The position numbers were made by a program, and so were the translations under genes. This document shows positions 16,504-24,266 of a stretch of 36,448 bases of DNA, in pieces. The notes beneath the pieces are model-generated. The model did no database searches. It was not told the DNA's origin and was given only the letters and a program-made list of their open reading frames with translations. The stretch comes from an uncultured Selenomonadaceae bacterium (lineage in GTDB: Bacteria; Bacillota; Negativicutes; Selenomonadales; Selenomonadaceae), in contig CAJOPJ010000230.1 of the NCBI GenBank assembly GCA_905236325.1, forward strand, positions 1 through 36,448. Reading direction: 5' to 3'. The stretch's first letter is position 1. The number at the start of each line of letters is the position of its first letter.

Positions 16504-16624
16504 TTACTCAACCTCCAAAATTTTAGTCTTCATAATGACCTTTGCAAGACAAATTACGCCTTCTTTGTTGCACTTAAGCGTCATTTTATTTTTTCAAGGA
16601 TATTTTCTTAGCCAACATTTTCAA

Positions 16625-17404
16625 TCACTCCAAAACTTTGTAAATCAATGTAGTATTTCCAATTAAAATTTTATCGCCGTGCTTAAGTTCATGGCGATTG
16701 ATCTGCTTTTTATTTACAAAAGTGCCATTCAAACTGCCTGCGTCCTTCAAAATATGTCTATGGCGTTCATAAGAAATGTAGGCGTGAATCCTGCTTGCGC
16801 CTTCGTCGTCCAAAACAAAATCATTTGTATCTTTGCGACCGATATAAATTTGCTTTTCGCCAATAACTTTTTCGGCAGTTTTTAAATCAGTCAGCACTGC
16901 CAAGTCGTAAGAAATATTTTTTGGCGCGGCTGTTTTCATTGTTGAAGAAATTTTTGTCTTGTCTGCAATAATAGTTTCGCCGGCTGAAGTATTTTCAATA
17001 GCCAGCAGTGTTTGCGATAAAACATCATTTTCAAGATTTATTGTGTCCTGAGTATTTTTATTTTCATCAACAAAAGCTGTTTTAATTACAATCGCGTCGT
17101 CGCCTTCAATCAGCTTTTCAATTTTTATTGACAAATCGCCGTCCATAAAACAATTTTCGCGTATGACTTTTTTTTCGACAGCGATATAAAGTGCCTTTAT
17201 AATTCGCGCCGCGTTCAGTTTGTGATAATCTTCCTCCGACAAAAAAATGGTATAATCATTTGGCGCAACTTGAACGCCATTGACAGATTTTTTTTGTTTG
17301 GCAACTTCGCGCTCCAAAGCCTTAATCAGCGCAGGTGGATCAATTTCGCCGCGCTTTTGAAATAAATTTGAAATTTGACTGCTAATCACACTTGTAAGTT
17401 TCAA
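16625..17404 (-). CDS. fhaA: FhaA-like protein (DUF3662 plus FHA domain)
   Basis: This cytoplasmic protein carries an N-terminal DUF3662 domain (about residues 1-110; RGEIDPPALIKALEREV, VNGVQVAPNDYTIFLS) and a C-terminal FHA phosphothreonine-binding domain (about 180-259; IYIGRKDTNDFVLDD, ASRIHAYIS, SLNGTFVNKKQI). In actinobacteria and other lineages FhaA is a substrate and partner of PknB-type kinases and is linked to cell-wall synthesis. Here it leads the operon with the phosphatase and the PASTA kinase, which fits that role. Start TTG 17404 follows GGAG by about 11 nt. No FhaB, RodA/FtsW or penicillin-binding protein gene, often neighbours elsewhere, is present. Confidence 0.92.
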   Translation of the reverse strand: MKLTSVISSQISNLFQKRGEIDPPALIKALEREVAKQKKSVNGVQVAPNDYTIFLSEEDYHKLNAARIIKALYIAVEKKVIRENCFMDGDLSIKIEKLIEGDDAIVIKTAFVDENKNTQDTINLENDVLSQTLLAIENTSAGETIIADKTKISSTMKTAAPKNISYDLAVLTDLKTAEKVIGEKQIYIGRKDTNDFVLDDEGASRIHAYISYERHRHILKDAGSLNGTFVNKKQINRHELKHGDKILIGNTTLIYKVLE

Positions 17405-17482
17405 GTTAAATACATCTCCAGTTTAGCTTTTAGCATTTTTTAAATTTCTAACGACTAAAGTCTAACAGTTTTTTTCTGCAAG

Positions 17483-17511
17483 ATTATAACACTTTTAATT
17501 TTTCTACTCAA
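17483..17511 (-). promoter_or_regulatory. promoter for the fhaA-prpC-prkC-DUF512 operon
   Basis: Minus-strand TTGAGT (17506-17511), 17-nt spacer ending GTGT, TATAAT (17483-17488). Its -35 is only 3 nt from the -35 of the divergent amidase promoter. Confidence 0.72.
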
Positions 17512-17514
17512 TAT

Positions 17515-17543
17515 TTGAAACTTTCAAGGGCTTATGCTAAACT
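17515..17543 (+). promoter_or_regulatory. promoter for the amidase gene
   Basis: TTGAAA (17515-17520), 17-nt spacer ending TATGC, TAAACT (17538-17543). The ATG at 17534 lies inside this promoter, which rules it out as the translation start. Confidence 0.68.
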
Positions 17544-17563
17544 CACGCTTTGAGGTGATTATT

Positions 17564-18217
17564 TTGCTAAAAAAATTTTTATTGACGCTCGGAATATTTT
17601 TTCTGCTGACGGAATTAAATTTAGCACAAGCAGAAATTCAACCGCCGCCAATGGTTCAAAAACCAATTCCACAAACTGAAACGCGTCAAAGACTTACGCG
17701 TGAATATGCCGAACGGCACTATGGACTTTCAACAACAACAATAACGCCGCAAGCTGTTGTAGTTCATTGGACTGCCGGAGCAACTTGGGAATCGGCTTAC
17801 TATACTTTTTTGCCGGAAACTCGCGGAGACGGCACTGTTAATGTTTGTTCGCACTATATCGTTGCAAAGGACGGCACAATTTTTTGTTTGACTGAGGAAA
17901 CTGCTTTAAATCGCCACGCAATCGGCTACAACTGGTGCGCAATTGGAATTGAAAATGTTGGCGGCGTTGGTGGGCGTGAAGATTTAACTCAAGCACAACT
18001 TCAAGCAAATATTGCGCTTATAAAATATCTGCATGACAAATATCCGACAATAAAATATGTCTTTGGGCATTATCAGCAAGTTACAGCACGCGCAAGTGGT
18101 CTTTATATTGAAAATGTCGCCGGCTACAGTTCACAAAAACCCGATCCAGGTAAAAATTTTATGCGCGGACTTCGTGATTCACTTCAAGGCGACGGCTTAA
18201 TTTTCTTTCCGCTGTAA
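17564..18217 (+). CDS. secreted N-acetylmuramoyl-L-alanine amidase (Amidase_2)
   Basis: This exported enzyme should cut the bond between N-acetylmuramate and L-alanine in peptidoglycan. It has a signal peptide (MLKKFLLTLGIFFLLTELNL, likely cut after AQA) and then an Amidase_2/PGRP domain: first zinc His in VVHWTAG (about residue 68), SHYIVAKDGTIF, NRHAIGYN, GIENVGG, and the AmpD-like pair FGHYQ (about 169) and KPDPGKNF (about 194). The TTG at 17564 after GAGGTGA is the start, because the upstream ATG is in the promoter -10 region; length is 217 aa. It is monocistronic and divergent from the kinase operon, which suggests shared cell-wall control. Confidence 0.92.
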   Translation: MLKKFLLTLGIFFLLTELNLAQAEIQPPPMVQKPIPQTETRQRLTREYAERHYGLSTTTITPQAVVVHWTAGATWESAYYTFLPETRGDGTVNVCSHYIVAKDGTIFCLTEETALNRHAIGYNWCAIGIENVGGVGGREDLTQAQLQANIALIKYLHDKYPTIKYVFGHYQQVTARASGLYIENVAGYSSQKPDPGKNFMRGLRDSLQGDGLIFFPL

Positions 18218-18225
18218 AATTAAAT

Positions 18226-18263
18226 AAAAAAACTTACCAATGAAAAGTTGGTAAGTTTTTTTT
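18226..18263. terminator. bidirectional terminator
   Basis: AACTTACCAA (18231-18240) pairs perfectly with TTGGTAAGTT (18248-18257) around a 7-nt loop, with A5 before and T6 or more after. It serves the amidase (+) and the convergent rsmE (-). Confidence 0.88.
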
Positions 18264-18273
18264 GATTAAAAAT

Positions 18274-19062
18274 TTAATTAAGCTCATACTGAATATTTGC
18301 AAGTGTGGAAATTGCGGCGGTATCAGTTTTTAAAATTCTTTCGCCCAGAGTAACACTAACGCCGCCGATAAATTTAATTTCTTTTGCCTCGCGTTCAGAA
18401 AAACCGCCTTCAGGACCAATCAAAATAATGATGTCTTTGTCGCAGTCGCAAGATTTATAATCGCGCAAAATATCTTGAATTTTTTGTTCATGTTCAACTT
18501 CATTGCAAAAAAGCAACAGTGCGCCTTTGCAGTTAAATTTTTTTACGCCGTCTTTCTGAACATATCTGCCAAGAGTCGGCGCAATTTTTTTCAGCCAATC
18601 TTCAAGCTCAGTAATTTTTTCAAAATCAGGCAATGTATCGCGTGCAGATTGTTCAGCTGCTTCTTTGGCAATGCGCTGCCAGCGATCAAGTTTTGCTTTT
18701 GCACGGAGATTTTCAGGACGCGCAATAGTTCTGTCTGAAATTAGCGGCACAATTTTATCAATATCAAGTTCAGTAACTTTTTCAACAATATAATCAAATT
18801 TATTTTGTTTAGGCAAACATTCAGCCAGTGTCAAATGCTTAACAAAAATATTTTCAACTTTGGTAATTTCACTGACGCGTTTTGCTTGAATTGAATCCCT
18901 GCCGAAGTCTATCAATTCAAGCGTTGCTTTATTGCCGCGTCTGTCAACAGCAACAATTTGATCGCCTTTTTTTGCACGCAAAGCATGCGCCAAGTGATTT
19001 GCGTCGTTGCCGGTGATTGTGACATTGTCCGACAAATCATCTTCCAAAAAAATTCTCTTCAT
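18274..19062 (-). CDS. rsmE: 16S rRNA (uracil-1498-N3)-methyltransferase RsmE
   Basis: RsmE methylates U1498 of 16S rRNA using SAM. The SPOUT fold is recognised from the trefoil-knot motifs LIGPEGGFSEREA and LGERILKTDTAA near the C-terminus, and an N-terminal PUA-like part (HLAHALRAKKGDQI). KFDYIVEKVTELDIDKIVPL and EQSARDTLP are family-typical. The frame extends to 19086, but MKRIFLEDD at ATG 19062 with AGGGG upstream is the normal start (262 aa). It starts 20 nt after the permease gene and is probably read from that gene's transcript. prmA, a common partner, is absent. Confidence 0.95.
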   Translation of the reverse strand: MKRIFLEDDLSDNVTITGNDANHLAHALRAKKGDQIVAVDRRGNKATLELIDFGRDSIQAKRVSEITKVENIFVKHLTLAECLPKQNKFDYIVEKVTELDIDKIVPLISDRTIARPENLRAKAKLDRWQRIAKEAAEQSARDTLPDFEKITELEDWLKKIAPTLGRYVQKDGVKKFNCKGALLLFCNEVEHEQKIQDILRDYKSCDCDKDIIILIGPEGGFSEREAKEIKFIGGVSVTLGERILKTDTAAISTLANIQYELN

Positions 19063-19082
19063 TGCCAATTCCCCTTTCCTAA

Positions 19083-20300
19083 TCATTCATATCTTAAAGC
19101 GTCGATTGGATCTAATCTTGCAGCTTTTCTTGCCGGCAGCATACCAAAAAATATTCCGACAAACAGTGAAAAACCGAAACTCACAATTATGCTAAGACTG
19201 CTGACAACAGTTGTAAAATTGCCAAATTTTGAAATTGCCTGCGCTAAACCGATACCTAAAACTATTCCGATAATTCCGCCCAAAAGACTAATCAGCGTCG
19301 ATTCAATTAAAAATTGCAACATAATTGAATTATAAGTCGCGCCGATTGCTTTTCTGATACCAATTTCGCGCGTGCGTTCAGTTACGCTGACCATCATAAT
19401 GTTCATAATTCCAATTCCGCCGACAAGCAATGATATTCCGGCGATTGAACCTAAAAGCAAAGTTATCATTGTTGTAGTTTCGCTCATTGTTTCCATTAAG
19501 CTGGTTAAATTTCTGACATTAAAATCATCGTCGGAGCCTTGTCTGATTCTGTGTCGTTGGCGCAGGAGCGTTTCAATATTTGCTTGAACTTCGTCCATTT
19601 TTTCTGAACTTGAAACTTGAACATTGACAGAGCGAACATAAGTAATGCCCATCAATCTTTCTTGCGCAGTTGTAAGCGGAATTAAAACTGTATCATCTTG
19701 ATCTTGTCCGCCGCTTGAAGAACCTTTACTTGCAATCAAACCAATAATTGTGTAAGGATTTGTTCCAATGCGAATTTTTTTGCCAACAGGATTAACTGTG
19801 CCAAACAAATTTGTTGCAACTGTTGTGCCGATAACTGCAACTCTGTTGCGAACATCAACATCATGTTCAGTAAAAAAAATTCCGCTTTGCATTGTCAGCG
19901 ACTGAATTTGCGCATATTCCGGAATAACGCCGCTAACCGTAGTACTCCAGTTTTCGTGACCATAAACAATTTGATAAGTTCCCTGCACGACAGGCGAAAC
20001 ATAATCAATATTTTTGATTCGGCTTTTAATTGCTTGAGCGTCGTCATAAGTCAAAGTTTGGACACTGCCGGCTCCGCCACGTACTCCTGTTCTGTTTGAA
20101 CTGCCGCTCATAACAACCAGCATATTTGAACCAAGACGCGAAATTGAATCGACAACATTTTTTCTAACGCCCATACCAACCGAAACCATTGCAATAACTG
20201 CGCAAACGCCAATTATTATTCCCAACATTGTTAAGGCAGTGCGCAATTTGTTTGAAACTAAACTTAAGCCTGCCATTTTTAGCAATTCTGTGAATAGCAA
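19083..20300 (-). CDS. MacB/FtsX-type ABC transporter permease
   Basis: This 405-residue inner-membrane protein has the MacB permease layout: an N-terminal transmembrane helix (ALTMLGIIIGVCAVIAMVSV, about residues 22-41), a large extracytoplasmic domain (about 50-270), and three C-terminal helices (about 280-300, 330-350, 370-390) with the motif RTREIGIRKAIGAT and the closing LPARKAARLDPIDALR. Such permeases export peptides, lipoproteins or drugs with a separate ATPase and usually an HlyD-like adaptor. Neither is next to it: upstream is ybaB behind a strong terminator and downstream is rsmE. The start is TTG 20300 after GGAG. Its ATPase must be elsewhere or lost. Confidence 0.9.
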   Translation of the reverse strand: MLFTELLKMAGLSLVSNKLRTALTMLGIIIGVCAVIAMVSVGMGVRKNVVDSISRLGSNMLVVMSGSSNRTGVRGGAGSVQTLTYDDAQAIKSRIKNIDYVSPVVQGTYQIVYGHENWSTTVSGVIPEYAQIQSLTMQSGIFFTEHDVDVRNRVAVIGTTVATNLFGTVNPVGKKIRIGTNPYTIIGLIASKGSSSGGQDQDDTVLIPLTTAQERLMGITYVRSVNVQVSSSEKMDEVQANIETLLRQRHRIRQGSDDDFNVRNLTSLMETMSETTTMITLLLGSIAGISLLVGGIGIMNIMMVSVTERTREIGIRKAIGATYNSIMLQFLIESTLISLLGGIIGIVLGIGLAQAISKFGNFTTVVSSLSIIVSFGFSLFVGIFFGMLPARKAARLDPIDALRYE

Positions 20301-20331
20301 ATTTTTTCACACTCCGAAAAAAATTTTTTCA

Positions 20332-20360
20332 ATTATAGCACAAATTTTGCATAAAAAAAA
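20332..20360 (-). promoter_or_regulatory. promoter for the permease-rsmE transcript
   Basis: Minus strand TGTGC-TATAAT (the -10 is at 20332-20337), an extended -10; the -35 position is only a T tract (TTTTTT), which is also the tail of the ybaB terminator. Confidence 0.55.
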
Positions 20361-20396
20361 TAGGCTGCAGGAAAACTAAAATAATTTCCTACAGCC
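20353..20396 (-). terminator. strong terminator after ybaB
   Basis: On the minus strand GGCTGTAGGAAA pairs with TTTCCTGCAGCC (12 bp, one G-T wobble; 20385-20396 and 20363-20374), followed by T8. Confidence 0.9.
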
Positions 20397-20407
20397 GCTA
20401 AAAAAAA

Positions 20408-20791
20408 TTATTTTTTTCCGCCGAGCAAGCCGCCAAGCATATTAGCCATATCGCCAAGATTAGCTCCGCCAAGTGCATTGCCGATAAAAGCTTTTGAATT
20501 TGATTCAATTTTTTTGTCCATTTCGGCGTTGGCAGAATTGACTGCACTTACAACCAAATCTTCAATCGCGCTGACATCGCCGTCTTCCAAAAGTTCCGGC
20601 GCAATTTTAATTTCCTTGAGATTTTTTTCGCCGTCAACTGTGGCAGTAACCATATTTCCGCCGACAGAAGCAGTTGCAGTTTCTTGCTTGAGTTTGGCTT
20701 TATTATTCTCAAAACTTTGCTGAATTGCCTGCGCTTGTTTCATAATTGCCTCAAGATTGAGTCCGCCAAGACCTGCGCCACCCTGTGCCAT
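20408..20791 (-). CDS. ybaB: YbaB/EbfC nucleoid-associated protein
   Basis: This is a small DNA-binding protein of the YbaB/EbfC family, a dimer that coats the nucleoid. The core NLEAIMKQAQAIQQSFENNKAKL, a beta-rich middle (VGGNMVTATVDGEKNLKEIKI), and ELLEDGDVSAIEDLVVSAVNSA are all family-typical. Glycine-rich ends (MAQGGAGLGGL, then LGGLLGGKK) frame it. It is 6 nt after dnaX, the classical dnaX-ybaB pair, with its ribosome-binding site in the dnaX 3' end. recR, the usual third member, does not follow; a terminator does. Confidence 0.96.
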   Translation of the reverse strand: MAQGGAGLGGLNLEAIMKQAQAIQQSFENNKAKLKQETATASVGGNMVTATVDGEKNLKEIKIAPELLEDGDVSAIEDLVVSAVNSANAEMDKKIESNSKAFIGNALGGANLGDMANMLGGLLGGKK

Positions 20792-20797
20792 AAATAA

Positions 20798-22204
20798 TCA
20801 TTCCTCACTTTCAATTTTTGTAAAACCTTGCGCTTGAAAAATTTTTTGCGCATTTTCAACAAAAAATTTTTCCTTGTCGAGTTCCGAAGTGTCAGCAGAA
20901 ATAATTATCTGTCGATTGGCAAATTTTGTTGCAACTTCTTCAAGCGCGTTTTTGTGACTTAAAAAAATTCTTGAAACTGTATCAGATTTAAATTTTAAGA
21001 CTAAATTTTTGCCGTCGAAAGAAACAAATTCAGCTTGTCTTAAACTAATTTCTGACTGCTGGATATGATAAAGAATTTTTTTGCCATCGTCAAGCGTATT
21101 TCCAATTTCAGATTGAACAGTTTGAACGCTTTCAACTTTCGGCTGAGAATTTTCGCCGGTAAAATTCATCAACGCCATTTCCAAAATTATATCAGGAATA
21201 CCGCTGCCTTGCATTTCTAAGACTGCTTTGCGCACTGCCGAAATAAAATTATCAATTTCGCGCAATTTTTGTGGACTGCTTGAATTTAGATTTTCAATTT
21301 CAAAATCGCGCAATCTGGTAATTAAAGCTTCGGCGATAGAGATTGAACTTAAGCCGGAGCGATAAGCCTTTGTAACTGCATTTGCTAAATCAAGGCGATT
21401 TTTATTTTGAACTGCGCTGATAATTTCATCAAGGTCGGAATCAGAAATTAAGCCCAGCGTTTTATTAACATCGTCCAAAGTTATTGTGCCGTTTGACATT
21501 GCGTAGCATTGGTCAAGATAAGTCAGTGCATCGCGCATTGAACCTTCAGCCAGTCGTGCAATTTTTTTTGCCGCTTCTTCCGGCAGTTCAACTTTTAATC
21601 TGCCGGCAAGTTTCATCAAATAGGGCGTGATTGTTTCAACAGGAATCAATCTGAAATTCAAAACTTGACAGCGTGAGCGAATTGTCATTGGAACTTTTTG
21701 CAGTTCAGTTGTTGCCAAAAAAAATGCAACATTCGGCGGCGGTTCTTCAATCAACTTCAATATTGAATTGACAGCCTCAAAACTTAGCATATGAACTTCG
21801 TCGATTATGAAAGTTTTTACGCGCGATTGTAAAGGAGCAAGATAAGCTGTTGATAATAATCTTGTGACATCTTCAACGCTACGATTTGAGGCTGCGTCAA
21901 ATTCAACATTGTCCGGCGAACTTTCGATAGACAGGCAACTTGCGCATTTGTTGCAGGGAATTTCACGCGGCAATAAAGTTTTGCCCTCCTGCAATGCTTT
22001 TTGAACTGTTTCGCAGTTCATTGCCTTTGCCAAAAGTCTGGCAGTTGAAGTTTTACCTGTACCGCGCGTGCCGACCAATAAGTATGCGTGCGAAAGTCTT
22101 TTATTCAAAACTGCGCGTGTCATTGCTGTTGAAATATGTTCTTGCCCAACAAGTTGTCCGAAAGTTTTTGGTCTGCCGCGCGTATAAAGTGCCTCATAAG
22201 CCAT
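20798..22204 (-). CDS. dnaX: DNA polymerase III subunit gamma/tau
   Basis: DnaX is the clamp-loader ATPase of the replicative polymerase. It has Walker A GTRGTGKTS (about residues 45-53; the usual GPRGTGKT has Pro rather than Thr at the second position), a zinc-binding cluster ending PCNKCASC (about 88-95), Walker B FIIDEVHML, the sensor region FFLATTELQKVPMTIRSRC, and domain III about 230-340. The C-terminal tau part is short (468 aa in total). The start is ATG 22204 with GAGGAA upstream. A minus-strand TATAAT at 22243-22248 is the likely -10, overlapping the -35 of the divergent zinc-lipoprotein promoter. No frameshift slippery site was sought in detail. Confidence 0.96.
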   Translation of the reverse strand: MAYEALYTRGRPKTFGQLVGQEHISTAMTRAVLNKRLSHAYLLVGTRGTGKTSTARLLAKAMNCETVQKALQEGKTLLPREIPCNKCASCLSIESSPDNVEFDAASNRSVEDVTRLLSTAYLAPLQSRVKTFIIDEVHMLSFEAVNSILKLIEEPPPNVAFFLATTELQKVPMTIRSRCQVLNFRLIPVETITPYLMKLAGRLKVELPEEAAKKIARLAEGSMRDALTYLDQCYAMSNGTITLDDVNKTLGLISDSDLDEIISAVQNKNRLDLANAVTKAYRSGLSSISIAEALITRLRDFEIENLNSSSPQKLREIDNFISAVRKAVLEMQGSGIPDIILEMALMNFTGENSQPKVESVQTVQSEIGNTLDDGKKILYHIQQSEISLRQAEFVSFDGKNLVLKFKSDTVSRIFLSHKNALEEVATKFANRQIIISADTSELDKEKFFVENAQKIFQAQGFTKIESEE

Positions 22205-22238
22205 TTTTTTAATTCCTCATTCCTGTACTAATTCCGCA

Positions 22239-22267
22239 TTGAATTATACACCTTTGTTTGATAAAAT
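22239..22267 (+). promoter_or_regulatory. promoter for the zinc-binding lipoprotein gene
   Basis: TTGAAT (22239-22244), 17-nt spacer ending TTTGA, TAAAAT (22262-22267). It overlaps the presumed -10 of dnaX on the other strand (22243-22248). Confidence 0.65.
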
Positions 22268-22297
22268 TAAAAATATTTTTCTTGGAGGCGATTTTTT

Positions 22298-23179
22298 TTG
22301 AAAAAAATATTTTTGTTAACAATTTTGATATTAAGTTTTGTAATTTCAGGTTGCGGAAATTCAGACGACGACAAATTGCATATTGTAACTTCATTTTATC
22401 CAATGTACATTGACGCAATAAATATTGTTGGCGAAGTTGAAGGCGTTGAAGTTACAAATTTAACGCCGCCGCAAACAGGTTGTCTACACGACTATCAACT
22501 TACAACTGACGATATGAAAAAACTTGAACGCGCAGATATTTTTATTGTCAACGGCTTGGGCATGGAAAGTTTTTTGGACAAAGTTGTTGAAGAACACAGC
22601 GATTTAAAATTTATTGACGCGTCGCAATCTGAAGATATTTTTGTTTTGAAGGACGGCGAAGAAATAAATCCGCACATTTGGATGAGCGTTACTTATGCAA
22701 TGCAACAGGTGCGTGTCATTTCAAGTCAGCTTTGTGAATTGGACCCTGAACATGCTGAAATTTATAAACAAAATACGCTGGAATATTTAAATAAACTTTC
22801 TGTCCTGCGCGACGAAATGCATTTGGCTTTAGACAACCTGCCTAACAAAGACATTGTAACTTTCCATGAAGCATTTCCATACTTTGCGGCGCAATTTAAA
22901 TTAAATATTGCAGGCGTAATTGAACGCGAACCTGGAACTGAACCGACACCGCAAGAATTGGCTGAAACAATTCAGCTTGTAAATAATCTGCCGGTGAAAG
23001 TTTTGTTCACTGAACCGCAATATTCCCCAAAAGCAGCCGAAACTATTGCAAGAGAAACCGGCGCAAAAATTTTCACACTCGACCCTGTAACTACAGGCGA
23101 AGCTATTCCGGAAAACAAAAATGCCTATCTTGATGCCATGCGCAAAAATATGCAAACTCTGGTTGAGGCACTGCAATGA
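22298..23179 (+). CDS. zinc/manganese ABC transporter substrate-binding lipoprotein (ZnuA-like)
   Basis: This 293-residue cluster A-I solute-binding protein should capture Zn(II) or Mn(II) outside the cytoplasmic membrane. A lipoprotein signal ends VISGC, with acylated Cys19. Metal ligands are His64 (GCLHDYQ), His126 (NPHIWM), His190 (TFHEAF) and an acidic residue in the LDP segment near the end. The His-rich loop of many ZnuA proteins is missing. The start is TTG 22298 after GGAGG. No permease or ATPase gene is adjacent; instead the 3' end overlaps a membrane-anchored DUF2939-like gene by 4 nt. Confidence 0.92.
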   Translation: MKKIFLLTILILSFVISGCGNSDDDKLHIVTSFYPMYIDAINIVGEVEGVEVTNLTPPQTGCLHDYQLTTDDMKKLERADIFIVNGLGMESFLDKVVEEHSDLKFIDASQSEDIFVLKDGEEINPHIWMSVTYAMQQVRVISSQLCELDPEHAEIYKQNTLEYLNKLSVLRDEMHLALDNLPNKDIVTFHEAFPYFAAQFKLNIAGVIEREPGTEPTPQELAETIQLVNNLPVKVLFTEPQYSPKAAETIARETGAKIFTLDPVTTGEAIPENKNAYLDAMRKNMQTLVEALQ

Positions 23180-24189
23180 AATATTTTATGCTGATTACAA
23201 TTCTGCTTGTACTTTTGATTGGCGTAGGAATTGGCGCGTATCGTTCACTGCAAGATTTGCAAAATTTGCCGATTAAATCAATGAAAAATATTCAAGACAC
23301 AATCGACCAACGCGACGCAGAAAATTTTTACAGACTTGTCGATATTGATAAAGTACTGGACGACGCGGCGAAAGAAATTTTATCTGCAAAAATAAATGCT
23401 GAATTTGGCGCAACTGCCTATTCAATGCAGGAATTGGCTAATATTTTTGAACAGCGCAAGCCGGAGTTTACTTCAATTACAAAAAAAGCTGTCGATGATT
23501 ATATTTCAACCGGCAAAGTAAATCTTTCAAATACTTCAAGCCCAACTTTGAAGTGGCTTAAAGATTCAGAAATAAATTCTTGCGTCATAAAACAAATTTC
23601 AAAACCTGTTATCAAAGAAAATTCAGCGACTTGCAAAATTGAATTTTACAATCAAAGTTTGCTGTTTAGTTTTGAACTTGAATTTGCGCTGGAAAAAATT
23701 GACAAAAATCAGTGGCGAATCATTGGAGCAACAGGTTTTGAAAATTATCTTGCAGGATTGAATCGTGCGCTGAAAAAAAAGTTGGAACGCCTTAACGCGC
23801 CTGTTCGCAATGAAATTAAAGATATTTTTATAATCAAAGGCTTTAGTGCAAAAGTTGTTGAAGGCGATGAATATGGCTTTTCAAAGACACTGAAAATTGA
23901 TTTAAAAGCTGATGTTAAACCTGAAAAGCCGTTGTCAAAAATTGTCGGAAGAATTATCATTGTAGGACGCAACGGCGACGAAGGTATCACGCCTTTTGAA
24001 ATTGATATGGCTTATAAGCCGACAGGACTGCAAACCTTCACAATCAACAAAACTTTAAATCCATTTGTGCAACAAGACGCTGACGCAATGAAGCATGGTT
24101 TGCGCAGGAACGACTTGCATATTGAAATAACAGAAATTATTTACATGGACGGCACAAATTTAAAGCAATTTGAAGAAATTCCTGAATGA
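23176..24189 (+). CDS. membrane-anchored DUF2939-like protein
   Basis: This 337-residue protein starts with one hydrophobic helix (MKYFMLITILLVLLIGVGIGAY) and continues outside the cytoplasm. Residues about 30-75 (LPIKSMKNIQDTIDQRDAENFYRLVDIDKVLDDA) match the general pattern of DUF2939, where a short helix pair after an N-terminal anchor is followed by a VD-type segment. The rest alternates beta strands and charged helices, with no enzymatic motif I can name. The ATG overlaps the stop of the metal-binding lipoprotein by four bases (ATGA, 23176-23179), so the two are translationally coupled and may work together. The function is unknown. Confidence 0.8.
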   Translation: MKYFMLITILLVLLIGVGIGAYRSLQDLQNLPIKSMKNIQDTIDQRDAENFYRLVDIDKVLDDAAKEILSAKINAEFGATAYSMQELANIFEQRKPEFTSITKKAVDDYISTGKVNLSNTSSPTLKWLKDSEINSCVIKQISKPVIKENSATCKIEFYNQSLLFSFELEFALEKIDKNQWRIIGATGFENYLAGLNRALKKKLERLNAPVRNEIKDIFIIKGFSAKVVEGDEYGFSKTLKIDLKADVKPEKPLSKIVGRIIIVGRNGDEGITPFEIDMAYKPTGLQTFTINKTLNPFVQQDADAMKHGLRRNDLHIEITEIIYMDGTNLKQFEEIPE

Positions 24190-24201
24190 TATAAAAAAAT
24201 T

Positions 24202-24258
24202 TTGTAACAATGTAAAAATATATGTTAAAATACCACCGCAAATTTTTTTTAGGTGGGA
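24202..24258 (+). promoter_or_regulatory. promoter and hairpin before the DUF4446 gene
   Basis: TTGTAA (24202-24207) and TAAAAT (24226-24231, 18-nt spacing, TGT before it) form a likely promoter. Immediately after, CCACC (24233-24237) pairs with GGTGG (24252-24256), followed by A and T8. The same hairpin could terminate the upstream transcript and, on read-through RNA, hide the ribosome-binding site AGGTGGG of the next gene. Confidence 0.5.
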
Positions 24259-24266
24259 TTTTTTTT

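Noticed and set aside
16504..16624. A 26-codon frame on the minus strand between fhaA and prpC (MTLKCNKEGVICLAKV...)
   Set aside because: It has no ribosome-binding site and no recognisable family. Its stop directly precedes the prpC start, but that alone does not support coding.
17534..17563. ATG start for the amidase at 17534
   Set aside because: It lies in the -10 region of a good promoter, so it cannot be in the transcript; TTG 17564 follows a ribosome-binding site.
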